A stretch of 5,201 bases of DNA from an uncultured Methylococcaceae bacterium (lineage in GTDB: Bacteria > Pseudomonadota > Gammaproteobacteria > Methylococcales > Methylomonadaceae). A program made the translations under genes and the position numbers. Each line of letters opens with the position of its first letter. Position 1 is the first letter of the stretch. Under the pieces are notes generated by a model. That model was given only the letters and a program-made list of their open reading frames with translations, ran no database searches and was not told the origin of the DNA. The stretch is taken from the NCBI GenBank assembly GCA_903873045.1, contig CAIQND010000612.1, positions 1 through 5,201 on the forward strand. Direction: 5' to 3'. This document shows positions 1 through 5,201 of this stretch, piece by piece.

Positions 1-1095
1 CATAATGCCACCGGGTGCCAACAGCGGCCAGATCGCTCGCAGGATATTTTGCTGCAAAGCCTGCAACGGCACAATATCCTCCGCCCTGCGTAGTAACTTG
101 ATATCGGGATGACGACGAATAACGCCTAATGCCGAGCACGGCGCATCCAATAAAATGCGTTCAAAAAGTTGACCATCCCACCAGTCTTCAGGCTTGGCGG
201 CATCGCCCACCACCAACTTGGCGGGCAACTTTAAGCGCTGCATAGTATCACTGACCCGCAGCATTCGGGATGCCTCTATATCGACGGCCACCAATTCTTT
301 TAGCTGAGGCTGATATTCAAGGATATGCGCCGCTTTACCACCCGGCGCAGCACAGACATCCAATACCCGTTGTCCGGGCTGCACATCCAACAACCCCGCC
401 GCCAATTGTGCCGCCGTATCCTGAACCGAGATCATGCCGTCGGCAAAGCCAGGCAACATATCAACGGCAACCGGTTTATCGAGAATAATCGCCGAGGTAC
501 AAAAACTGACAGCGACGGCTTCAATGCCCTGCCCGCTTAATTGCTGTAAATACTGATCCTGGCTGATGCGTGCCAAATTTACACGCAACGCCATGGGTGG
601 TTGCCGGTTATTTTCCTGAAATATGTGCAGTGCGTGCAGCGGCCAATCCTGCTCAATTTGTTTGATTAGCCAGTCAGGATGACTGATAGCGGAAGATTGC
701 CGGTTATCGGCTTTCTGCTCAAGCGCTTCCTGCTCTCTCAGATAGCTTCTAAGTAATGCGTTAATGAGCGCTTTAGCCCAAGGCTTTTTACGGGCTGCCA
801 AAACGGTTTCCGAGACGGCGGCATGAGGCTTTACCCGCATGTACTTGAGCTGATATAAACCCACTAAAGCCAAAGCCTTAACCGACTGGTCTTTAAGCGG
901 TTTATCGAGTAATTGGCTTAAAATAAAATCCAATCGATGATAAGTTCTGCAAACGCCATAGCATAAAGCCTGAATGAATGCTCTGTCTTTGCCGGATTCA
1001 ACCGCCTGTAAAGCCGCATCCAGAGCGGCCGTTAACGACTGGCCGTCTTGTAAAACGCGTGATAATACCTGCGCCGCAATTAATCGTGTATTCAC
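1..1095 (-). CDS. rsmB: 16S rRNA (cytosine(967)-C5)-methyltransferase RsmB, 3' end outside the window
   Basis: The frame is open for 365 codons from a GTG at 1095 to the left edge, with no stop, so the C-terminus is cut. The family (RsmB/Sun/Fmu; 429 residues in E. coli) uses SAM to methylate C967 of 16S rRNA in the cytoplasm. Visible: an N-terminal NusB-like helical RNA-binding region (about 1-140), SAM-binding motif I DVCAAPGGK (246-254), and motif IV LLDAPCSALG (315-324) with its conserved Cys320, followed by IRRHPDIKLLRR (326-337), very close to the E. coli sequence. The catalytic-cysteine motif VI (TCS in relatives) would lie just beyond the edge; about 65 residues are missing. GTG is the only usual start between the in-frame upstream TAG and the NusB-like region, and the sequence AGGTTGA, overlapping the fmt stop, lies 7 bases upstream as a ribosome site. 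The 7-base gap to fmt implies one transcript and probably coupled translation. No odd residues seen. Confidence 0.96.
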   Translation of the reverse strand, partial: MNTRLIAAQVLSRVLQDGQSLTAALDAALQAVESGKDRAFIQALCYGVCRTYHRLDFILSQLLDKPLKDQSVKALALVGLYQLKYMRVKPHAAVSETVLAARKKPWAKALINALLRSYLREQEALEQKADNRQSSAISHPDWLIKQIEQDWPLHALHIFQENNRQPPMALRVNLARISQDQYLQQLSGQGIEAVAVSFCTSAIILDKPVAVDMLPGFADGMISVQDTAAQLAAGLLDVQPGQRVLDVCAAPGGKAAHILEYQPQLKELVAVDIEASRMLRVSDTMQRLKLPAKLVVGDAAKPEDWWDGQLFERILLDAPCSALGVIRRHPDIKLLRRAEDIVPLQALQQNILRAIWPLLAPGGIM

Positions 1096-1102
1096 TGAAT
1101 GC

Positions 1103-1110
1103 TCAACCTA
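1103..1110 (-). promoter_or_regulatory. Ribosome binding site of rsmB, inside the end of fmt
   Basis: On the minus strand the sequence reads TAGGTTGA, ending 7 bases before the GTG of rsmB. It resembles AGGAGG imperfectly. It overlaps the last codons and the TGA stop of fmt, so ribosomes finishing fmt would be placed to restart on rsmB. It supports the GTG start, because no other usual start codon exists nearby in that frame. Confidence 0.5.
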
Positions 1111-2026
1111 ATTTGACCCCGTTAACATCATGGGCATTTAAAAACGCCTGAGCCGACATGCGTTTCCCGCCTGGAAGCTGAACTTCATGCAAACGTAACC
1201 ACCCTTTTCCGGTTGCCACATCCATACTTTTATTAAGACTGCTTACAATACCCGGCTCTACATCAGCATCGTCTGCTATCGCCTCGGCCGTCCATATCCG
1301 CAATACCTTGCCTTGATAAAGCGTTTGCGACACGGGCCAAGCGTTTAAACCCCTGACCTTTAAAGCCAAGATACTGGCTGACTGGTTCCAGTCGATAATC
1401 GCTTCGGTTTTTGTTAATTTTTCAGCGTAAGTCACCAGGCTTTCATCTTGTGGCTCTGCGGGAACCGGCGCAATTTCCATCGCTGCCAGCACCTTGCTTA
1501 AGCCTGTCGCGCCCAACACAGCTAATTTATCATGTAAATTGCTGGCGGTATCGTTAGCGTCAATGACATACTCTTCCTTGTGCAACATATCACCCGCATC
1601 CAACTTACGGACTATTTGCATGATGGTTACACCGGTTTTTTCATCACCCGCCATTAATGCCCGTTGAATAGGCGCAGCGCCACGCCAACGCGGCAATAAT
1701 GAGCCATGGACATTAAGGCAACCCAGCTTGGGCACAGCCAAGGCGGCTTCCGTTAAAATCATGCCGTAAGCGACGACCACCATCAAATCCGCAGCAAATG
1801 ACTCCAATAACTGTAAATCCTCGTCCGCCTTTAAAGTCAGCGGCTGAAACACAGGAATTGAATGACTTAAAGCCAGTGCTTTAACCGGACTGACATGTAA
1901 CTGCCGCCCCCTGCCTGCCGGTCGATCCGGCTGTGTATAGACGGCACAGACTTCGTATTTGGAATCCAGCAACATTTGTAAGCTGGGTACAGCAAAATCC
2001 GGCGTTCCGGCAAAAATAATCTTCAT
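1103..2026 (-). CDS. fmt: Methionyl-tRNA formyltransferase
   Basis: Transfers the formyl group of 10-formyltetrahydrofolate to the amino group of Met-tRNAfMet in the cytoplasm, making the initiator tRNA used by bacterial ribosomes. The protein has 307 residues (E. coli 315), so it is full length. The N-terminal Rossmann-like formyltransferase domain (1 to about 190) starts with the typical IIFAGTPDFAVPSL (3-16). It carries the family signature NVHGSLLPRWRGAAPIQ (105-121), with the Asn105 and His107 expected for catalysis, and LDAGD (142-146) with the catalytic Asp143. The C-terminal domain (about 205-300), with the ALKVRGLNAWP stretch, is the OB-like tRNA-binding part. The ATG at 2026 lies 2 bases after the def stop; no strong Shine-Dalgarno is visible, which suggests reinitiation after def. 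Its product creates the substrate class that Def later processes, which explains the pairing. No sign of damage or transfer. Confidence 0.98.
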   Translation of the reverse strand: MKIIFAGTPDFAVPSLQMLLDSKYEVCAVYTQPDRPAGRGRQLHVSPVKALALSHSIPVFQPLTLKADEDLQLLESFAADLMVVVAYGMILTEAALAVPKLGCLNVHGSLLPRWRGAAPIQRALMAGDEKTGVTIMQIVRKLDAGDMLHKEEYVIDANDTASNLHDKLAVLGATGLSKVLAAMEIAPVPAEPQDESLVTYAEKLTKTEAIIDWNQSASILALKVRGLNAWPVSQTLYQGKVLRIWTAEAIADDADVEPGIVSSLNKSMDVATGKGWLRLHEVQLPGGKRMSAQAFLNAHDVNGVKLG

Positions 2027-2028
2027 GC

Positions 2029-2535
2029 TCAGCTATTTTCCATTTTATGAATTTTTTCCAACTTCTTTTTGATTCGCTGTCGTTTCAAGGACGAAATATA
2101 ATCAACAAACAATTTTCCGTTCAAATGATCCATTTCATGTTGAACGCAAACCGCCAGCAAATCCGTCGCCTCAAATTCAAAAGACTGACCGTCTCTATTG
2201 AGTGCTTTTACCCTGATATGCTCTGCCCGCTTTACCTTTTCAAAAAAACCGGGTACAGAAAGACAGCCTTCTTCGGACTCTTTAATGCCGTCTTTTTCAA
2301 TAATATCAGGATTTATTAAAAAGATGGGATCATCTTTTTCTTCACTAACATCAATGACAATAACCCGCTGATGCACATCAACCTGGGTAGCCGCCAAACC
2401 TACGCCGTGCGAGTCATACATCGTCTGAAGCATATCATCGACCAATTTTTTGATTTTATCATCGACCGTTTTTACCATTGCGGCTTTTTTGCGCAATCGT
2501 TCGTCCGGAAACTCGAGAATAGTTAAAATACCCAA
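2029..2535 (-). CDS. def: Peptide deformylase
   Basis: Metalloenzyme (usually Fe2+) that removes the N-formyl group from new polypeptides at the ribosome exit. With the start chosen here it has 168 residues (E. coli 169). All three family motifs are intact: GVGLAATQ (44-51), EGCLS with metal ligand Cys91 (89-93), and QHEMDH with ligands His133 and His137 and catalytic Glu134 (132-137). The basic C-terminal helix rich in Lys and Arg is typical. Start choice: the frame can be extended to an ATG at 2562, adding MELFLVESL, but there is no ribosome site before that ATG, the extra residues have no counterpart in E. coli Def, and the ATG falls inside a palindrome. The TTG at 2535 has GGAG six bases upstream and gives the family length, with ILEFPDERLRK aligning to the E. 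coli N-terminus. The adjacent TTG at 2538 is a less likely alternative. First gene of the def–fmt–rsmB unit. Confidence 0.96.
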   Translation of the reverse strand: MGILTILEFPDERLRKKAAMVKTVDDKIKKLVDDMLQTMYDSHGVGLAATQVDVHQRVIVIDVSEEKDDPIFLINPDIIEKDGIKESEEGCLSVPGFFEKVKRAEHIRVKALNRDGQSFEFEATDLLAVCVQHEMDHLNGKLFVDYISSLKRQRIKKKLEKIHKMENS

Positions 2536-2539
2536 CAAA

Positions 2540-2548
2540 CTCTCCACT
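2540..2548 (-). promoter_or_regulatory. Shine-Dalgarno sequence that decides the def start
   Basis: The minus strand reads AGTGGAGAG here, with GGAG ending 6 bases before the TTG at 2535 and 3 bases before the TTG at 2538. It lies downstream of the ATG at 2562, so it cannot serve that codon. It is the best Shine-Dalgarno match in the window and favours the TTG at 2535 as the real def start. Confidence 0.6.
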
Positions 2549-2554
2549 AAAAAT

Positions 2555-2571
2555 AATTCCATATTGGAATT
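2555..2571. repeat. Perfect palindrome in the def/tsaP divergent spacer
   Basis: AATTCCATATTGGAATT: two perfect 7-base arms around a TAT centre. It sits between the def ribosome site and the spacer's -10-like boxes. It could be a small operator for a dimeric regulator, or a short hairpin at the 5' end of the def mRNA. It is AT-rich and short, so chance is a real alternative; the symmetry is seen, the function is inferred. Confidence 0.5.
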
Positions 2572-2611
2572 TTATATTAATTACTATAAACTTTGAATGC
2601 ACAAAGACTAA
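2562..2611. promoter_or_regulatory. Putative overlapping divergent promoters for def and tsaP
   Basis: The spacer between the two operons must hold both promoters. On the plus strand TATAAA (2585-2590) is a fair -10 box, with TTGGAA (2564-2569) as a weak -35 at a short 15-base spacing. On the minus strand TATAGT (2588-2583) is a fair -10 box, with a poor -35 TTAGTC (2611-2606) at 17 bases. The two -10 boxes share the same TATA, so polymerase could bind in only one direction at a time. The -35 matches are poor and the region is AT-rich, so the exact boxes are tentative. Confidence 0.3.
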
Positions 2612-2633
2612 AAAAACGCCACCACAAATCATT

Positions 2634-3749
2634 ATGATTTATCGATCACTTTTTGGATTTATCGCTTTTTTCATCCTTAGTATAAATACTTGGGCAGAAG
2701 AAATACAAATAAACCCTAATCATCCAGACCAATACACCGTCGTTAAAGGTGATAACTTATGGCAAATTGCGGGCAAGTTTTTAAATCACCCCTGGCAATG
2801 GCCTGAACTATGGCGCAACAACGCCCAAATTAAAAATCCACACCTGATTTATCTGGGTGATACTATTTATTTTTCCATTGTAAACGGAAAGCCGCAGCTT
2901 GGCTTGTCCAAAAATGCACAACCCGTCCAAACGTTGGTTGATTCCCCGTGCGTTCTTAATGAAGAAACTGTTAAAAAAGGTCGAACAAACTTTGCCGTTT
3001 CCGAATCAGGAAAGCTATTACCGTGTATTCGGGAAACTCCAATCAAACAAGCGATTAACTTAATCCCTTCTGAATCTATTGCGCAATTTTTAACCTCGCC
3101 TAAAGTGGTCACCGAAAACGACATCAACCGCGCACCCTATGTTCTTGATATAGTGGGTGAACATCTGATTGCCGGCGCAGGTGACAAACTTTATGTGCGC
3201 TCAATAACCCAACCAGAAAATCTGTCTTATACCATTTTCCGGGCCGGCAGTGCCTACATCAGCCCCGAAACCGGTGAAAACCTGGGGTATGATGCCGAAT
3301 ATATTGCTGACACCACCTTGCAACAACCCGGTGACCCTGCAACCTTATTCATCACTAAATCAGGCCGTGAAATTCGGAAAGGTGACCGGGTCATGCCAAA
3401 AACAGAAGATGAGGTGACCTTGAATTATTTCCCAAGACCACCCGAAAAAAGCATCAATGGCAGCATCATCAGCGTTCTTAGCGGCGTTTCTCAAATAGGA
3501 CTTTATAATGTAGTGGTTTTAGACAAAGGCACTAAAGATGGTATCCTAGCAGGACACGAGCTGAACATATACCAAAAAGGCAAAACTATCAATGACCCGT
3601 ACAGCACTATTAAAAACGATGTCGTTAAGCTGCCCGATGAAATTGCAGGCACCCTGATGGTTTTTCGTCCCTTTGAGCGCGTCAGTTACGCGCTGGTTAT
3701 GAAAGCCACTCAGGCCATTCACATTTTAGATAAAGTTAAAACCCCCTGA
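2634..3749 (+). CDS. tsaP: Secreted LysM-domain protein, TsaP family (type IV pilus secretin-associated)
   Basis: A 371-residue exported protein. Residues 1-21 form a signal peptide: a hydrophobic stretch (FGFIAFFILSI) ending in a likely signal peptidase I site after TWA. A single LysM domain (about 33-83) follows, with YTVVKGDNLWQIA, a tryptophan-rich segment HPWQWPELW (52-60) and NPHLIYLGD (68-76), expected to bind peptidoglycan. The C-terminal region (about 275-367; SVLSGVSQIGLYNVVVLDKG at 280-299) matches the FlgT-C-like domain of this family. The family member next to def and dprA in Pseudomonas (PA0020) and a Neisseria homologue are known as TsaP, which anchors the PilQ secretin ring of type IV pili to the cell wall; assigning that role here rests on domain order and synteny. 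C106 and C131 could form a disulphide in the periplasm. No clear Shine-Dalgarno precedes the ATG. The stop codon overlaps the putative dprA start. Confidence 0.88.
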   Translation: MIYRSLFGFIAFFILSINTWAEEIQINPNHPDQYTVVKGDNLWQIAGKFLNHPWQWPELWRNNAQIKNPHLIYLGDTIYFSIVNGKPQLGLSKNAQPVQTLVDSPCVLNEETVKKGRTNFAVSESGKLLPCIRETPIKQAINLIPSESIAQFLTSPKVVTENDINRAPYVLDIVGEHLIAGAGDKLYVRSITQPENLSYTIFRAGSAYISPETGENLGYDAEYIADTTLQQPGDPATLFITKSGREIRKGDRVMPKTEDEVTLNYFPRPPEKSINGSIISVLSGVSQIGLYNVVVLDKGTKDGILAGHELNIYQKGKTINDPYSTIKNDVVKLPDEIAGTLMVFRPFERVSYALVMKATQAIHILDKVKTP

Positions 3750-4852
3750 ATATAATTACCCAACCCAACGACGACGACTTAAAATACTGGCTTGCCCTAT
3801 TACGCACGCCCGGTGTCGGTTGCCGAACCTTTCTTGGACTGCTGCAAACGCATACCCCTGCGCAGTTATTTGCAGAATCGACTTCAGCACTTTCGGCTTT
3901 AGGCTTAAAAAGTGCTATTATTCAAAGCATCAAAAATCCGGACTGGACTCCCATAGATTATGATTTGTCCTGGGTCGAACAAAAAAACAATGCCGTCATT
4001 ACTTTTAATGATGCCAACTATCCTGCACAATTAAAGGAAATTGCCGATCCACCACCGCTTTTATTTGTACGGGGTAATGCGGATTTATTGTCGCACCCTC
4101 AAATTGCCATCGTGGGTAGTCGCAACCCTTCCTCTTTAGGTGAGGAAACGGCCTTTAACTTTGCCAAAACACTCAGTCGTCATGGTTTTGTCATTACCAG
4201 CGGCTTGGCTTTAGGCATTGATGCGGCCAGTCATCGAGGCGCACTCAATACGAAAGGTTATACCGTTGCGGTAACAGGAACCGGACTAGACCGGGTCTAC
4301 CCTGCCCGACATAAAGACTTGGCGACTGAAATTGTTAATACGGGCGTCATGGTTTCAGAGTTTCCACCCGGCACTACCGCCAAAGCCAATCATTTTCCGA
4401 GGCGAAACCGCATTATCAGCGGCTTGTGTCAGGGTTTACTGGTTGTTGAGGCGGCCAAACAAAGCGGCTCATTAATTACCGCACGAATGGCTTTAGAACA
4501 AAACCGTGAGGTTTTTGCCATTCCCGGTTCGATTCATAACCCGCTGGCACGCGGCTGTAATGCACTCATCCGTCAAGGCGCAAAACTTGTCGAAACCACC
4601 CAAGATATTCTTGAAGAATTAAATCAATACTATCAACAAGATGACAACATAACACCCATCACGATGGAATCAATACTTGACCTGGAGCAACAAACATTAT
4701 TGAATCACGTTATGTTTAGCCCAACGTCCATTGATAAACTGGTTGAAAATACCGGCGAATCCGTTGAAGTTATTTCTTCAATGCTACTGATTCTGGAATT
4801 ACAAGGTTATCTGGAAGCAACCGCTGGCGGTTGCTATATGAGAGTAAAATAA
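3746..4852 (+). CDS. dprA: DNA-processing protein DprA (Smf), non-standard start codon
   Basis: Binds single-stranded DNA taken up during natural transformation, protects it and loads RecA; acts in the cytoplasm. From the CTG at 3746 it has 368 residues (E. coli 374). N-terminal SAM/HhH-like region (about 10-75) with LKYWLALLRTPGVGCRTFL; Rossmann-fold core with VGSRNPS (123-129), SGLALGIDAASHRGAL (152-167), PRRNRIISGL (218-227) and QSGSLITARMALE (239-251); C-terminal winged-helix (about 315-368). The first ordinary start codon in frame is a TTG at 3965, which would drop about 73 residues including the conserved N-terminal domain. The upstream frame stays open back to the TAA at 3737 and contains only CTG (3746, in a CTGA overlap with the tsaP stop), ATA (3752) and ATT (3755; giving TQPNDDDLKYW after the initiator) as possible starts. 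No good ribosome site is visible, so coupling to tsaP is likely. Product certain; start uncertain. Confidence 0.95.
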   Translation: MNIITQPNDDDLKYWLALLRTPGVGCRTFLGLLQTHTPAQLFAESTSALSALGLKSAIIQSIKNPDWTPIDYDLSWVEQKNNAVITFNDANYPAQLKEIADPPPLLFVRGNADLLSHPQIAIVGSRNPSSLGEETAFNFAKTLSRHGFVITSGLALGIDAASHRGALNTKGYTVAVTGTGLDRVYPARHKDLATEIVNTGVMVSEFPPGTTAKANHFPRRNRIISGLCQGLLVVEAAKQSGSLITARMALEQNREVFAIPGSIHNPLARGCNALIRQGAKLVETTQDILEELNQYYQQDDNITPITMESILDLEQQTLLNHVMFSPTSIDKLVENTGESVEVISSMLLILELQGYLEATAGGCYMRVK

Positions 4853-4871
4853 TCATAAACAACAACACACT

Positions 4872-5201
4872 ATGAAAGAAAATATTTTTGATGTCCTGAT
4901 ATATTTGTTTGAAAACTATATGGAAGATGAAATTGAACTGCTTCCTGACAGCGATGTTATCAGAACAGAATTACTCGAAGCTGGCTTTGAATCTTGCGAG
5001 GTTAATAAAGCGTTTGACTGGCTTGACTCACTGAGTATCCAACGCGCCATAAAGCCTACGGTCACCTCCGCATTTCGTATTTTCTGCACGCAGGAAATAG
5101 AAAAGCTTGACCTTGAATGCCGCAATCTTATTATGTTTCTTGAACATAATGGTATTTTAAACTCAAGCAACCGGGAAATTGTCATTGATCGGGCAATGGC
5201 A
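4872..5201 (+). CDS. smg: Smg family protein (DUF494), 3' end outside the window
   Basis: 110 codons are visible from the ATG at 4872 to the right edge; the E. coli protein has 157 residues, so about a third is missing. The start KENIFDVLIYLFENYMEDE matches the Smg family opening (FDVLMYLFETY in E. coli). Further matches are the segment EAGFESCEVNKAFDWLDSL, the stretch RIFCTQEIEKLDLECRNLIM (relatives have RIYTPEECERLD) and the end NREIVIDRAMA (E. coli TREMVIERVLA). It is a small, acidic, probably cytoplasmic protein. Its molecular role is not known; it is kept next to dprA in many Gammaproteobacteria, which is the only functional hint. The gap from the dprA stop is 19 bases, A/C-rich, with no Shine-Dalgarno, so it is probably co-transcribed with dprA. 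The frame is intact. Confidence 0.93.
   Translation, partial: MKENIFDVLIYLFENYMEDEIELLPDSDVIRTELLEAGFESCEVNKAFDWLDSLSIQRAIKPTVTSAFRIFCTQEIEKLDLECRNLIMFLEHNGILNSSNREIVIDRAMA

Noticed and set aside
270..540. Two overlapping plus-strand open frames (270-488 and 325-540) rich in Pro and Arg.
   Set aside because: They lie opposite the SAM-binding part of rsmB, whose minus-strand frame is intact and has strong family motifs. Their low-complexity composition is what the complement of that gene gives.
601..707. 11-base direct repeat TTGCCGGTTAT at 601-611 and 697-707.
   Set aside because: Both copies lie in rsmB in the same frame and encode the common tripeptide Asn-Arg-Gln; only two short copies, so coincidence is sufficient.
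2047..2319. Plus-strand open frame of 90 codons.
   Set aside because: It lies opposite def, which carries all three deformylase motifs. No recognisable domain and no ribosome site.
2867..3127. Minus-strand open frame of 86 codons.
   Set aside because: It lies fully inside tsaP on the other strand; no recognisable domain.
3740..3970. Frameshift or pseudogene in dprA, considered because the first ordinary start codon comes so late.
   Set aside because: The upstream N-terminal domain is in the same frame as the rest and without stops, so no frameshift is needed; only the start codon is unusual.
4916..5185. Minus-strand open frame of 89 codons, serine-rich.
   Set aside because: It lies opposite smg, which matches its family along its visible length.

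Overview
This window is an ordinary chromosomal housekeeping locus of a gammaproteobacterium. The gene order rsmB–fmt–def on the minus strand and, divergently, tsaP(LysM)–dprA–smg on the plus strand is the conserved arrangement known from Pseudomonas and many other Gammaproteobacteria (E. coli keeps most of it, without the LysM gene). The moderate base composition and protein flavour would fit a methanotroph-like or related environmental gammaproteobacterium, but nothing here fixes the genus; that placement is a guess. No mobile element, CRISPR array, tRNA or rRNA was seen, and no stretch over 300 bases lacks a gene.

Minus strand (reading right to left from about 2535 to 1): def (peptide deformylase), fmt (methionyl-tRNA formyltransferase) and rsmB (16S rRNA m5C967 methyltransferase, cut by the left edge of the window). 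They are packed with gaps of 2 and 7 bases and surely form one transcript. Fmt formylates initiator Met-tRNA, Def removes the formyl group from new proteins, and RsmB modifies the small-subunit rRNA, so the unit serves translation initiation and ribosome maturation.

Plus strand (2634 to 5201): a secreted LysM protein of the TsaP family (type IV pilus secretin-associated protein), dprA (loads RecA on incoming single-stranded DNA during transformation) and smg (DUF494, unknown function, cut by the right edge). The roughly 100-base divergent spacer between def and tsaP holds a perfect 7-bp-arm palindrome and overlapping weak -10-like boxes.

The points that deserve a second look are about gene starts. 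dprA has no ATG, GTG or TTG at its proper 5' end: its conserved N-terminal domain is encoded in an open frame whose only plausible starts are a CTG overlapping the tsaP stop codon (CTGA) or a rare ATT/ATA just after it. A caller limited to the usual starts would trim it by about 73 residues, to an internal TTG. def most likely begins at a TTG behind a Shine-Dalgarno sequence rather than at the upstream ATG, and rsmB begins at GTG. I found no convincing undescribed system here.
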